DNA of 64,000 nt from Haloprofundus marisrubri (GTDB lineage: Archaea; Halobacteriota; Halobacteria; Halobacteriales; Haloferacaceae). Within the stretch, counting starts at the first letter, position 1; the number at the start of each line of letters is the position of its first letter. A program made the position numbers and the translations under genes. This document shows, piece by piece, positions 48,308-57,259 of this stretch. The stretch is from assembly GCF_001469955.1 (NCBI RefSeq), contig NZ_LOPU01000029.1:310001-374000 (forward strand), written 5' to 3'. The notes beneath the pieces are model-generated. The model saw nothing but the letters and a program-made list of their open reading frames with translations. It did not search any database and was not told where the DNA came from.

Positions 48308-49900
48308 GTGACGCAGCCGATGGGCGACGCCGACGACTCGGGACTCGCCTCCGGACTTCGGCAGTTCCGCCCTAGCGCCGTCGCGGGGTTGTTCTCACGC
48401 GCCGACGCTCGTTACCTCTCACCTGTCCTCCTCGCTGGCGTCGCCGTCTACACGCTCTACCTCGTGGTTAACGCCTATCCCGGCTACGGGGCTGGCCTCT
48501 ACAACCTGATGGGCGAACAGATTGCGGCGAACGGCTACCTCCCGCCCGAACGGATTCCGTACTACACCGTCGACGGTGTCCCCTTCGCGTACCCGCCGCT
48601 GATGTTCTACGCCATTGCCCTCATCCGTGATTTGACCGGCGTCGGCCCGTTCACGCTGGCGCGCTTCTTCCCCGGGTTGGTCACTATTGCGTATCTCGTG
48701 CCGACATATCTTCTCGCGCGCGACCTTCTCGCCTCGCGCCCAGCGGCGTCTGCGGTCGGCCTCCTCGTTGCGCTCAACCCCAAGGTGTTGCAGTGGCACA
48801 TCACCGCAGGCGGGTTGGTTCGCGCGCCGGCGTTTCTGTTCGCTGTCTCGGGTATCTACGCAGGCTACCGACTGTACACAGCCGTCGAGACAACCGGCTA
48901 CGACGGCCGATGGCTCGCCATCTCGGCGCTCTGCTTCGGCCTCACACTCCTGACGCATCCGACGTACACGCTGTTTTTCGTCGGCAGTTTCGTCATCCTG
49001 TGGCTGACGCTCGACCGGTCGCTGGCGGGCTTTCTCCGCGGCGGCGTCGTCGCCGCCGGTGGGTTCGTGCTGGCGACACCGTGGCTCCTGTGGAACATCT
49101 CGACGCACGGCCTCAGCGTGTTCACTGCTGCCTCCGGAACCCACGGCGGTATCGGCGGTGGATTCGCCGTCACGCCGTGGCTGGCCGTACCGTTACTCTT
49201 GGCAGTGGCGCTGTTTCTCGTCCGTCGGCCGTTCCTCGGCGTGTGGACCGTTGCCGCCGCGCTTCTGTTTCAACAGGCGCGCTTCGTCGCCTTCGTCGGC
49301 ACGTTCGCCGTCGTCGCGTTGTTGCTGCCGCCCGTCCGAACCGCAGTCGCCGAGCGGGTTCCCCGGCCGAACCGCCGGACGCTCGCGGCCGTCGCCATCT
49401 CGATAACGTTGGTCGGCGGCCTGGGGGTCGTCGGCTACTCGATGACCGTCGCCGAACCGTCTATCGCACCCGCCTTCGTCGACGACGACGATGTCGCCGC
49501 GATGGAGTGGGTCGGCGAGGAAACGTCCGAAGACGCGACGTTCGTCGTCGTCGGCGACGCCGCCGAGTGGTTCCCCGACGTGAGCAAGCGGACGATAACG
49601 GTAGGGCTGTGGGGCGTCGAGTGGGAGGGGTCGCAGACGTACTCCGAACAGGTCCGACTGTATCGCTCGGTGTCGCACTGTGACTCCGCCGACTGCGTCT
49701 CCGAGACGGTGAGCGAGGCGGGTGTGACGCCCGACTACCTCTACGTCCCGAAAGGAACGTACATCGTCCGCGGGAAACGGACCACCGGCGGCGACCAACT
49801 CGTGGAGTCGCTGATGCTCTCGGAGGGGTACGAAGCGGCGTACGAGAACGACGGTGTCGTCGTCTTCCGCGTCGTGTCGACGGAGTCTGCGGCGGACTGA
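48308..49900 (+). CDS. GT-C-like polytopic membrane protein
   Basis: 530 residues; GTG start at 48308, with an ATG at 48320 as alternative. About ten helices. After helix one, an outside loop has NAYPGYGAGLYNLMGEQIAA and PYYTVDGVPFAYPPLMFYAI, similar to the sugar-donor loop of GT39/PMT-like enzymes. The C-terminal part (from about residue 385) is soluble with MEWVGEETSEDATFVVVGDA and WFPDVSKRTITVGLWG, which fits the outside-facing domain seen in haloarchaeal relatives. Likely transfers a sugar from a polyprenyl-phosphate donor. Not clustered with other glycan genes here. A membrane transporter remains possible. Confidence 0.6.
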   Translation: MTQPMGDADDSGLASGLRQFRPSAVAGLFSRADARYLSPVLLAGVAVYTLYLVVNAYPGYGAGLYNLMGEQIAANGYLPPERIPYYTVDGVPFAYPPLMFYAIALIRDLTGVGPFTLARFFPGLVTIAYLVPTYLLARDLLASRPAASAVGLLVALNPKVLQWHITAGGLVRAPAFLFAVSGIYAGYRLYTAVETTGYDGRWLAISALCFGLTLLTHPTYTLFFVGSFVILWLTLDRSLAGFLRGGVVAAGGFVLATPWLLWNISTHGLSVFTAASGTHGGIGGGFAVTPWLAVPLLLAVALFLVRRPFLGVWTVAAALLFQQARFVAFVGTFAVVALLLPPVRTAVAERVPRPNRRTLAAVAISITLVGGLGVVGYSMTVAEPSIAPAFVDDDDVAAMEWVGEETSEDATFVVVGDAAEWFPDVSKRTITVGLWGVEWEGSQTYSEQVRLYRSVSHCDSADCVSETVSEAGVTPDYLYVPKGTYIVRGKRTTGGDQLVESLMLSEGYEAAYENDGVVVFRVVSTESAAD

Positions 49901-49942
49901 GCCACGCGATAGTAGGTATCTCGACTGTCTCTTTTCCGTCGG

Positions 49943-50149
49943 TCAGTGGTTCGTTTGCTCTCGGGTTTCGGTAGGAACTGCTCTGCTCACGTACCAAAAC
50001 GCCGGCGCAGCGACGAGGCCGGTGATGAAGAGTACGAAGACGAGCAGCATCAGACCCGAACTCAAGACCAGATACGTGAGGGCGACACCGAGAAGCGCTG
50101 AACAGAGCCAGATGAGTACGTCGAGGCGACGGCGGATGTCTCGGTCCAT
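49943..50149 (-). CDS. Small two-helix membrane protein
   Basis: 68 residues from the ATG at 50149: MDRDIRRRLDVLIWLCSALL with helix one, VLFITGLVAAPAFWYVSRAV with helix two, and a polar end (PTETREQTNH). The basic start and acidic-polar end suggest both termini are inside. No motif. It precedes the ABC exporter gene on the same strand, though that gene starts two kilobases upstream of it, so it lies downstream in transcription and may be read from the same operon. Confidence 0.55.
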   Translation of the reverse strand: MDRDIRRRLDVLIWLCSALLGVALTYLVLSSGLMLLVFVLFITGLVAAPAFWYVSRAVPTETREQTNH

Positions 50150-50218
50150 GTTCTCGCGTCTTGTCACGTGCGTATAAAATGTGAGATTCGAGCACGTCGC
50201 CTCCGTCGTCGTCGGCGC

Positions 50219-52147
50219 TCAGTCGTCGGCGCGCTCGCGCACCAACCGCGCGACTGCGGCCTCGTCGAGTTGGTCGAACTCGCCGGCCTGCACGCCCCAC
50301 AGCGTCGCGTACAGTCCACCCGAGTCGACGAGTTCGTCGTGGGTACCGCGTTCGACGACGCGCCCGCCTTCGAGGACGAGAATCCGGTCGGCGCGGCGAA
50401 TCGTCGAGAGACGGTGTGCGATGACGAGCGTCGTTCGGTCTTCGGTCAGACGGGTCAGCGCCCGCTGGATGAGTAACTCGGTCTCGGTGTCGACGGCCGA
50501 CGTCGCCTCGTCCAACACGAGTACGTCGGGGTCCTGCAGCATTGCGCGGGCGATGGAGAGTCGCTGTCGCTGTCCCCCCGAGAGTTTGATGCCGCGTTCG
50601 CCGATGCGGGTGTCGTACCCATCCGGCAACTCGGTGACGAACTCGTGGGCCTCGGCGGCTTTTGCGGCCGCGACCATCTCCGACTCCGTCGCGTCGAACG
50701 CGCCGTAGACGAGGTTTTCTCTTACTGTGCCGTCGAACAGGTAGACGTCTTGGCTCACGTAGCCGACGGCGCGACGGAGGCTGTCGAGCGTCGCCTCGCG
50801 CACGTCGACTCCGTCGAGGCGGACCGAACCATCAGTAATGTCGTACAGTCGAAGCAGGAGTTTCGCCGCTGTCGACTTGCCCGCGCCCGTCGGGCCGACG
50901 AGTGCGACGGTCTCGCCGGGTTCGGCGACGAAACTCACGTCGGTGAGGACCGGTCGACCCTCCTCGTAGGCGAAAGAGACGTCGTCGTACTCGATACGGC
51001 CCTCGACGTGCCCGAGGTCGACGGCGTTCTCGCCATCGACGACGGTGACGGGCAGGTCAGTGAGACCGAAGATGCGCTCGCCGGAGGCGCGCGCGTTCTC
51101 GTAGGAGTTGACGATGCGGCCCGCGCCGGCCAGCGGGTCGACGAATCGCTGGGTCATGAACAGGAAGGTGACGAACTCACCGACTCTGAGGGCTTCACCG
51201 CCACCGATGAAACCCGGTGACTCGGTGACCAACCAGTAGCCGCCGATGGCGAACGTCGCCGCGAACGCGACGTTGGCGGCGAGTTCCATCCCCGGTTGGT
51301 AGAAGTACTCCAGTTTGGCCACCGCCCACGTCTTCAGGTAGTAGTCCCACGAAGCGTCCTCGATACGACCGTCCTCGTACACCTCCGTATTGGAGGTCTT
51401 GATGACCTCGATGCCCGAGAGGTTGTTCTCCAGACGGGTGTTGAGGTCGCCGACGCTCGCGCGCAGCGCCCGATATCTGGGTCGAATCGTCCGCATGAAC
51501 GCGACGGTGAACACCACGAGAACGGGCATGGCGACGAGCGTTACGGCCGCGAGTTGCGCGTTGAGCCAGAACAACACCGCGCCGATACCCACGGCCGAAA
51601 CAACGAGTTGGACTGCGCCGCTGAGCGTCGACCCGAGGAACTCGCGGAGGTTCCGCACGTCGCTGTTGAGAATGCTCATCACTTCGCCGGTCTGCTTGTC
51701 GTCGAAAAACGACGTGTCGAGGCGCTGCATCGTCGCGTACGTGTCCGTGCGGATTGCGTGCTGGACGCGGTTCGAGTACAGCGACAGCGAGACGCCTTGG
51801 GCCCACGAGAGTCCGACCGTGAGAATCGACGCCCCGACGATGAGGCCGAGCGAGAGCCACAGTTGCCCTTCCGGCGTCGACGGCAGCGACCCGTCGGGAA
51901 CGATTGGGAGTCGGTACGCCGTCTCGGTGCCGGGGGTGAACAGCGCGTCGATGGCGACGCCGAGGACGAGTGGGGGAACGAGCGCGACGAGGCGACTGAA
52001 CAGGCTGGCGACGAGACCGACGACGAACAGCCAGCGGTCCTCCTGGCCGTACGCCGAAAAGAGCCGAACCATCGGGTCCGTCGTCTTCTCGTTTCCGTCG
52101 TCGATACTGGCCGACTCACCGCTGGCTGATGGTGTTGCGTGCGACAT
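50219..52147 (-). CDS. ABC exporter half-transporter, second copy
   Basis: 642 residues. Membrane domain about 50-350 with six helices (SLFSRLVALVPPLVLGVAID; LGLIVGASILTVGLSW), then ATPase: VGPTGAGKSTAAKLLLRLYD (Walker A), YVSQDVYLFDGTVREN (Q-loop), LSGGQRQRLSIARAM (signature), VLVLDEATSAVDTET (Walker B), IAHRLST (H). The start at the ATG at 52147 gives the usual length. Closely related proteins export lipids, drugs or peptides. It differs from the glycan-island exporter along its length, and its neighbours give no hint to substrate. Confidence 0.9.
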   Translation of the reverse strand: MSHATPSASGESASIDDGNEKTTDPMVRLFSAYGQEDRWLFVVGLVASLFSRLVALVPPLVLGVAIDALFTPGTETAYRLPIVPDGSLPSTPEGQLWLSLGLIVGASILTVGLSWAQGVSLSLYSNRVQHAIRTDTYATMQRLDTSFFDDKQTGEVMSILNSDVRNLREFLGSTLSGAVQLVVSAVGIGAVLFWLNAQLAAVTLVAMPVLVVFTVAFMRTIRPRYRALRASVGDLNTRLENNLSGIEVIKTSNTEVYEDGRIEDASWDYYLKTWAVAKLEYFYQPGMELAANVAFAATFAIGGYWLVTESPGFIGGGEALRVGEFVTFLFMTQRFVDPLAGAGRIVNSYENARASGERIFGLTDLPVTVVDGENAVDLGHVEGRIEYDDVSFAYEEGRPVLTDVSFVAEPGETVALVGPTGAGKSTAAKLLLRLYDITDGSVRLDGVDVREATLDSLRRAVGYVSQDVYLFDGTVRENLVYGAFDATESEMVAAAKAAEAHEFVTELPDGYDTRIGERGIKLSGGQRQRLSIARAMLQDPDVLVLDEATSAVDTETELLIQRALTRLTEDRTTLVIAHRLSTIRRADRILVLEGGRVVERGTHDELVDSGGLYATLWGVQAGEFDQLDEAAVARLVRERADD

Positions 52148-52309
52148 ATGCCCCCCGACGCCCGGAGACGCCCTTACCGAAGGTAACGGTGCCAGCGTAC
52201 ATGAACTGCGCGGCGGGGGCACTTCTCTATTTCCTGACGTGATTCGGCGTTTTTCGCACGACGTTTCCCCAGTACGTTTTTGGTGGGGGTGTCTGTAGCA
52301 GACGTTACG

Positions 52310-52804
52310 ATGAAAGAGAGAGTAAATTTTGACAACTTGTCACGGAGGAAACTCGTCGGTGGGTTCGGAGCCGCCGTTGTCGGCGGAAGCGCAGTCGGGT
52401 TATTGGGTGTCCGGGAGAACCAGCGCGAACGGCCGGTCGAAACGATGGAACCGAACGGCGACGGGACCTCTTCGGCGGGTGAACTCCGTTGGTTGCTCGT
52501 TGATGCCGGTCTCGACGTTCAGGAGATGGTTCGTAAAGGAGACGACCTCGTCGTCCGCTACACGTCGGGCGCGTCAGCCATAGACGAACACAACCGGGAA
52601 CTTGTCGAAGTGACGAGCCAGTTCGTTAGCCACATCAACAACGGCGGCAACGGTGCGCGACTCGTCGCTGAAGTGAGCGAGCGATACGACGACGTCCAAA
52701 CGCAGTATCACGTCACTGCCAAGTGGGCGAACGCCTACCTGAACGACGAGATGAGTTCGATGGACATCGTCAACACCGTCGCGCGCACCGAACAGGAGCG
52801 ATAG
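52310..52804 (+). CDS. Tat-type exported haloarchaeal protein, unknown
   Basis: From the ATG at 52310, 164 residues. LSRRKLVGGFGAAVVGGSAV is a twin-arginine signal with an AGLLG-type hydrophobic core and no lipobox. The remainder (LRWLLVDAGLDVQEMVRKGD; LVEVTSQFVSHINNGGNGAR; YHVTAKWANAYLNDEMSS) is an alpha-beta domain that recalls a haloarchaeal family of exported proteins (DUF8159-like, from memory). Its neighbour on the same strand follows by 10 bases. Perhaps a cell-surface component; no enzymatic motif is visible. Confidence 0.7.
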   Translation: MKERVNFDNLSRRKLVGGFGAAVVGGSAVGLLGVRENQRERPVETMEPNGDGTSSAGELRWLLVDAGLDVQEMVRKGDDLVVRYTSGASAIDEHNRELVEVTSQFVSHINNGGNGARLVAEVSERYDDVQTQYHVTAKWANAYLNDEMSSMDIVNTVARTEQER

Positions 52805-52814
52805 GAGTCGTGCA

Positions 52815-53369
52815 ATGGTCGCTTCCGAACTCAGCCTGACGCTCGTCTCCGCAGTCGGTATCGTCAGCGCCCTCGGCGCGGTACTCGTCCGGCGCGTCGG
52901 CTACCCGCCGGAGTACGAGTCACGGGCAAAAGCAGTGCAAGCCCGACGGCTCTCCGGTGACTCCGGCGAACTCCGTCCATTGAGCGAACTCAGTACGTTC
53001 GTCTCCCGAGGTGGAACTCAGTCGAACCGAAACACCGCCCGCGCCGCCGACGCCGGCGTATCGCTCGCGCGTGCGCTCGAAGACCCCGACCGGCTAGACG
53101 GCCTCTCCTCGGAACTCTCGTTTCTGCACGAACCGACACGGATACACGAACGCTGCGTCTCGAACCGCAAGAAGGCAGTTCTGTTGTTTCTCGCAGCGGT
53201 GATGGGCAACGCGGGTGTCGCCTACGGCTTGGTGTTCACCGAACAGACGACGCTGTTGGCGCTGACGGTGACGGCGTTGTTCAGCGTGAGCGTTCTCGCG
53301 TTCGGCGGAGCGCTCTGGCGAACCGCACAACTACTCACCGGTCGGCGAGCCCTCGACCGGATGGCGTAG
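52815..53369 (+). CDS. Membrane protein with central polar domain, unknown
   Basis: 184 residues: one N-terminal helix (LSLTLVSAVGIVSALGAVLV), a basic polar stretch of about 85 residues (RARAVQARRLSG style, rich in S, D and R), then two helices (KKAVLLFLAAVMGNAGVAYG; TLLALTVTALFSVSVLAFGG). No known motif. Ten bases separate it from the exported protein upstream, so the two are likely one operon. Function unknown. Confidence 0.65.
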   Translation: MVASELSLTLVSAVGIVSALGAVLVRRVGYPPEYESRAKAVQARRLSGDSGELRPLSELSTFVSRGGTQSNRNTARAADAGVSLARALEDPDRLDGLSSELSFLHEPTRIHERCVSNRKKAVLLFLAAVMGNAGVAYGLVFTEQTTLLALTVTALFSVSVLAFGGALWRTAQLLTGRRALDRMA

Positions 53370-53531
53370 CAGCCTCTTTACTCTCGAATCGGTCGGATTC
53401 GTCGCAGCTTGGGGTATTGGACAGAAACACATCTCCCCGTCAAAGGGGACTCTGAGCAGCTACAGTGCCGACGCTCGAGCGATGTCGGTGCTACGACGGA
53501 CGAGAGCCCAAAGCGTGTCGAAGGCGCTTTG

Positions 53532-53933
53532 CTACTCTTCTCGCGTCGTTCGTTCTACCAGTTCTCGAAGCGTCGTGTCCGGAAGCGTGGCGTCGTTGTG
53601 GTTCGCAAACCACGTTGCCAGTGACGCGAGCAACTCCTCGGCGTCGTCGCCGACGAATCGCCGGTGAGAGACGCGGCCGTCGACGGAGGCGGCGAGTTCG
53701 ACCTCGAACCGCGGGCCGTCCTCGTCGGTTACTGTCGTCTCCGTCCGTGTCGTCTCGGCGTCGTCGCTGCTGACGACGAAGGAGTTCTCACCGCGCTTTC
53801 GGACGCGTTCGTCCGATTCGATGTCGAGGTCCGTCGGTTCGAGCACGCCGCGCGATATCGGTTCGCGTCGGCGCGGGTCCGAGTTGTCGTCGTCGGAGTC
53901 CACAGACCGTCGACTCTCGTCGGAACCGAACAT
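53532..53933 (-). CDS. Small acidic haloarchaeal protein, unknown
   Basis: 133 residues from the ATG at 53933: MFGSDESRRSVDSDDDNSDP, a disordered acidic N-terminus of 55 residues, then a small folded part (SFVVSSDDAETTRTETTVTD; RFEVELAASVDGRVSHRRFV; LASLATWFANHNDATLPDTT). No helices long enough to span a membrane. It resembles a haloarchaeal DUF (DUF7500-like, from memory). The gene follows the membrane protein upstream by two bases, so they form an operon. Confidence 0.7.
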   Translation of the reverse strand: MFGSDESRRSVDSDDDNSDPRRREPISRGVLEPTDLDIESDERVRKRGENSFVVSSDDAETTRTETTVTDEDGPRFEVELAASVDGRVSHRRFVGDDAEELLASLATWFANHNDATLPDTTLRELVERTTREE

Positions 53934-53935
53934 AG

Positions 53936-54280
53936 TTACGATTCGCTCCGGGAACCGGTCACAGACAAGGCGATACCTGCCTCGCTTGCGATGTGCAGTG
54001 CTAGTTCGTACAACATCACGCCGGCGAACAGCGTGGCCGCGCCAAAGACGACGCCGGCCGCACCGACGTACAGGTCGGTGACCACGCTGCTGAACACGCC
54101 GAAGGATGCGCCGATACTCGTGACGACGACCACGCGCCAACTACGCGAGAGGTTCGCGTAGCCGACGATGAGTGTCGGTTCGATGCCGACCAGCCGACAC
54201 CAGATAACGTACAGTGCCGTGTCGAACTCGAACGCGAGGACGGTGAGTCCTACGAGTACCAGAAACGTCGAGTCAATCAT
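53936..54280 (-). CDS. Small polytopic membrane protein upstream of the archaellum region
   Basis: 114 residues: MIDSTFLVLVGLTVLAFEFD, VVVVTSIGASFGVFSSVV, AAGVVFGAATLFAGVMLYEL and a polar end, giving three or four helices. Aspartates inside the first helix segment (FEFDTAL) are notable. No motif. The gene is two bases upstream of the acidic small gene. The archaellin gene lies behind it in the same direction with a gap of 101 bases; whether they are co-transcribed is not clear. Confidence 0.6.
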   Translation of the reverse strand: MIDSTFLVLVGLTVLAFEFDTALYVIWCRLVGIEPTLIVGYANLSRSWRVVVVTSIGASFGVFSSVVTDLYVGAAGVVFGAATLFAGVMLYELALHIASEAGIALSVTGSRSES

Positions 54281-54381
54281 TGCGATTCGGTGTAAGAAGG
54301 ATGTTCGCGGGTCGGGGGGTGTGTCAGCCCCGAGCGCGAGAAATTCGAGGGGTGTGTCAGCCTCGAAAGGTAGTTGGAAGT

Positions 54382-55062
54382 TTAGACTTCGACCGAAGCG
54401 CCGCTGAAGCTGCTGAGCGACTCCGGAACGTTCACGATGTACGTGTACTGGCTGCCGGACTGCGTGACGAAGCGGACCGTTGCAGATTCGCCGCCTGCAA
54501 GCGGACGAAGTTCAGCGGTGTCGTACGTCGCCGAACCGTCTTCGTAGCTTGCTAGGTCTCCAGGGTTGTCGAGCTTGATTTCAATCTCCATGCGGTCATC
54601 TTTCGCGTTCAGGACCGGAACAGAGCTGTCATCATCTTTCAACGTGCTGGTACCGAACTCAGCATTATCTGCGGACGCAGATTGGTCGTCAGCGTGCGTG
54701 AGAGTTACCTTGCCGTTCGGGCCGATGTATTCGATGGTCGCGTCGTCCATGTCGATTTCACCGGCACCCGGCGACTGCATCGTCGTGAACTTCAGTGCAG
54801 TGATGACTTCGCCACCGGAGTTGGCCTCAGTGAAGTAGCTGTCATCATTGACTTCGCCAACTGCACTTGCGACGAGAACTTGGTTCGACACCTGTTCGGT
54901 GGAATCTTCACTGGTTGCGGATGCTTTGTTCTGCAGGAAGCCAGCGGTGTTGATGAGAACACCGGCGGCGACTGCCGCCACGAGAATCATGGCGATGAAG
55001 ATGATCAGGGTCTCGATACCGACCTGACCACGGTCTTTGTTGGATTTGTTGAACGGTAGCAT
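54382..55062 (-). CDS. arlB: Archaellin (archaeal flagellin)
   Basis: 226 residues. The type III signal DRGQVGIETLIIFIAMILVA carries the PibD processing site between RG and QVGIE; the following helix (LIIFIAMILVAAVAAGVLI) forms the archaellum core. The rest is an acidic beta-rich outer domain (EIDMDDATIEYIGPNGKV, ADDQSASADNAEFGTS). Two Asn-X-Ser/Thr sites are not obvious. It is divergent from arlCE. Its transcript leader holds a small hairpin (CCGCG-N6-CGCGG, 55084-55099), and a TATA-like element lies about 65-70 bases before the ATG, so the leader is about 40 bases. Confidence 0.95.
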   Translation of the reverse strand: MLPFNKSNKDRGQVGIETLIIFIAMILVAAVAAGVLINTAGFLQNKASATSEDSTEQVSNQVLVASAVGEVNDDSYFTEANSGGEVITALKFTTMQSPGAGEIDMDDATIEYIGPNGKVTLTHADDQSASADNAEFGTSTLKDDDSSVPVLNAKDDRMEIEIKLDNPGDLASYEDGSATYDTAELRPLAGGESATVRFVTQSGSQYTYIVNVPESLSSFSGASVEV

Positions 55063-55429
55063 GGTTGGTTAGGTTCTTGCTAACCGCGCTGGAACGCGGC
55101 TTATTCACTCCGAGAATGCAATGCAACATAAACCTTTGCCCTCACAAGACAGTCTCGAAGAAAATAATGTAGTAATTCTACTAATTTCAGTTTGACATAT
55201 AACAGTGGCTTAGGCACGGCACAATGGCGGTCAGAGGGGGCCACATGGTGTGTTAGAACAGGGCTAAAACACGCTTTCAAGGACTGTAGTGGCGGTTTGT
55301 CTCAAACCGGTCAAGACGACAAAGACGGGGTGTCTTCTCGGTCAGTAGGGCGATAAACACCCAATTTATCGGGACTCTAATATCTATGGAAAGGTTTTAT
55401 ACGTACTAATTTTCAAGAACAGACATAGT
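55063..55429. promoter_or_regulatory. 367-base divergent archaellin/arlCE control region
   Basis: No coding gene. TATA-like elements: gtttatgtt for archaellin (about 55127-55135, minus) and ttttatacg for arlCE (about 55395-55403, plus). An inverted repeat CGATAAA-N7-TTTATCG (55351-55371) lies upstream of the arlCE TATA box and might be an operator. The archaellin leader hairpin is at 55084-55099. The stretch 55190-55340 shows nothing I can name. Confidence 0.55.
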
Positions 55430-56341
55430 ATGGATATCGGAAACGTTCTGCGCTCGCTCGGACTCGAAGCGCTCGCACCCGCGTCGCAAGCGCAGCGAGA
55501 AGAGACCGGCCGCTCCGGTGAGGCCGACGACGGAGCCGACGAGTCTGCAGAACTCGACGAGGAAGTAGGCCCGGACGTGGGCGACGATGACGACGCCGAG
55601 ACGGGCGGGCAAGGAGACGCCATCGAGGACCTCCGCCACGAACTCGACCAGGTCGCCGCCGACTTGGAGACGACCCAGTCGAAACTGCGAGCCGTCCAGA
55701 GCGAACGCGACGAGATGGTGGCGCGCTTGGACGGACTCGAAGACGACACCGCACAGCTACTCGGCGTGTACGACCGCTTGACCGCGCAGGTCAACCCCTT
55801 CGGCGAGAACTGGCAGCAGTCCGCCGAGGGCCGAACCGACGACAGCGAGGGGCGATACGGTGTCGTGTCCGCCAGCAACGGTTCGTCGAACGCGACTCCT
55901 GTCGAGACGAACGAGCACGCGGACACGCACGCGTACGAGGAAGACGACGAAGACGACTACGCCAGCGAGGCTGTTGACGAGACGCCATCCGAACCAGTCG
56001 TCGAGGTTACCGAGTCGCTTCCGGAAACGCCGAGCGCGTCCGACGTGTACCTTCGGGGACTCGCTCCCTCGTTCGCTACCGAGGTCCTGTTGATGGAGTG
56101 GATGACGATGCTCATCGACAACGCGGGTCCCGGCGGCGCGATGAAAGCCGTCGACTACTACGAGCGCGTCAACTGGATAGACGAGTCGGTCAAAAACCAC
56201 CTCGAAGACCTGCTCGGTGGCGTCCAGACCGCGCCGCTGTCTGCCGAAGGCGCTGTCGCTGACCTCACGAGCGAGGAACACAACCAGAGTTTCGCGTACA
56301 TCATGAAACTCGACGGCCTCCGGGCAACGACCGTAGCCTAA
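55430..56341 (+). CDS. arlCE: ArlCE archaellum protein (ArlC/ArlE fusion)
   Basis: 303 residues. The N-terminal half is acidic and coiled (ASQAQREETGRSGEADDGAD; IEDLRHELDQVAADLETTQS), typical of ArlC. The C-terminal domain from about residue 200 is the FlaD/E homology domain: YLRGLAPSFATEVLLMEWMT, AMKAVDYYERVNWIDESVKN, LEDLLGG. In the motor these proteins link the ArlH/I/J platform to chemotaxis through CheF-type adaptors. The TATA element ttttatacg lies about 30 bases before the ATG. It heads the arlCE-F-G-H-I-J operon. Confidence 0.92.
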   Translation: MDIGNVLRSLGLEALAPASQAQREETGRSGEADDGADESAELDEEVGPDVGDDDDAETGGQGDAIEDLRHELDQVAADLETTQSKLRAVQSERDEMVARLDGLEDDTAQLLGVYDRLTAQVNPFGENWQQSAEGRTDDSEGRYGVVSASNGSSNATPVETNEHADTHAYEEDDEDDYASEAVDETPSEPVVEVTESLPETPSASDVYLRGLAPSFATEVLLMEWMTMLIDNAGPGGAMKAVDYYERVNWIDESVKNHLEDLLGGVQTAPLSAEGAVADLTSEEHNQSFAYIMKLDGLRATTVA

Positions 56342-56345
56342 GCAG

Positions 56346-56789
56346 ATGGGGTTCAGTACGAGCGCCGCCGCCACCATCATCTTCATCGGCGTTCTGCTGA
56401 GCTTCGGCTTTCTTTACCCGGTCGTCGAACAGAACCTCGAAGCTCACACCGAAGCGTTCGACGACAGGGACGACCGTCTCCTCACCCAACGAAACACCGA
56501 TATCTCATTCGATAGCACCACGTATGATTCAGCTGACGACACGCTGGTTGTCACTGTCACCAACACCGGCACCACGACGCTCCGAATAGACGAAACTGAT
56601 CTCCTCATAAACGGGGAGATACAGACCGGATATCCCACGAGAATCGGTGACACGCCCGACAGAACGCTGTGGGTGCCCGACGAGACACTTACCATTACTG
56701 TCGAGGAAGTCGCTGAACAACCGGACCGCATCAACGTCGTCACTGGACTGGGCGTCCAAATCTCGACAAGCGTTGGGGAGAGTTCCTAA
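56346..56789 (+). CDS. arlF: ArlF archaellum stator component
   Basis: 147 residues. An N-terminal helix (SAAATIIFIGVLLSFGFLYP) anchors it in the membrane; a beta-sandwich follows (TYDSADDTLVVTVTNTGTTT; RIDETDLLINGEIQTG) facing the pseudoperiplasm. In characterised archaella, ArlF binds the S-layer and together with ArlG forms the stator. It starts 4 bases after arlCE and ends one base before arlG. Confidence 0.9.
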   Translation: MGFSTSAAATIIFIGVLLSFGFLYPVVEQNLEAHTEAFDDRDDRLLTQRNTDISFDSTTYDSADDTLVVTVTNTGTTTLRIDETDLLINGEIQTGYPTRIGDTPDRTLWVPDETLTITVEEVAEQPDRINVVTGLGVQISTSVGESS

Positions 56790-57251
56790 ATGTCCAGTAA
56801 CGGTGGCATCACCCAACTCGTATTGTTCATTGCGGCACTGACCGTTGCTGCCGGCGTTGCCACCACGCTTACCGCGAACGTCAGTGACCTCAGTAGTTCG
56901 CTCGATACCCGTGGTGACAGTATCGTCGAGGGAATCGACACCGACGTTGAAATCATCAGCGACCCGGGAAGCCCTGAATCGATTTACGACAGTACCGACG
57001 GTGAAATTACGTTGCTCGTCAAGAACACCGGCGAGCGGACGCTCGCAACCGATAGAGGCATCGACCTCCTCATCGACGGCCGACTCATCACTGGTGTGAA
57101 CGTTGAAGTTATCGGTGGTACGTCGGCGTGGCAGCCCGGTCAAACGGTGAGACTCACCGTCTCGGAGACGCTTGACCCCGGCGAGCACCGCGCAGTCGTC
57201 CGTGTCAACGGCGACTCGGCGGAGATGATGTTCTACATCGAACAACCCTAA
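56790..57251 (+). CDS. arlG: ArlG archaellum stator component
   Basis: 153 residues. N-terminal hydrophobic helix (TQLVLFIAALTVAAGVATTL), then a beta-sandwich similar in layout to ArlF (DGEITLLVKNTGERTLATDR; GTSAWQPGQTVRLTVSE). It partners ArlF to hold the rotor against the S-layer. Translation is coupled to arlF, as its ATG begins at the base after the arlF stop. Confidence 0.9.
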   Translation: MSSNGGITQLVLFIAALTVAAGVATTLTANVSDLSSSLDTRGDSIVEGIDTDVEIISDPGSPESIYDSTDGEITLLVKNTGERTLATDRGIDLLIDGRLITGVNVEVIGGTSAWQPGQTVRLTVSETLDPGEHRAVVRVNGDSAEMMFYIEQP

Positions 57252-57259
57252 CCAGAATC

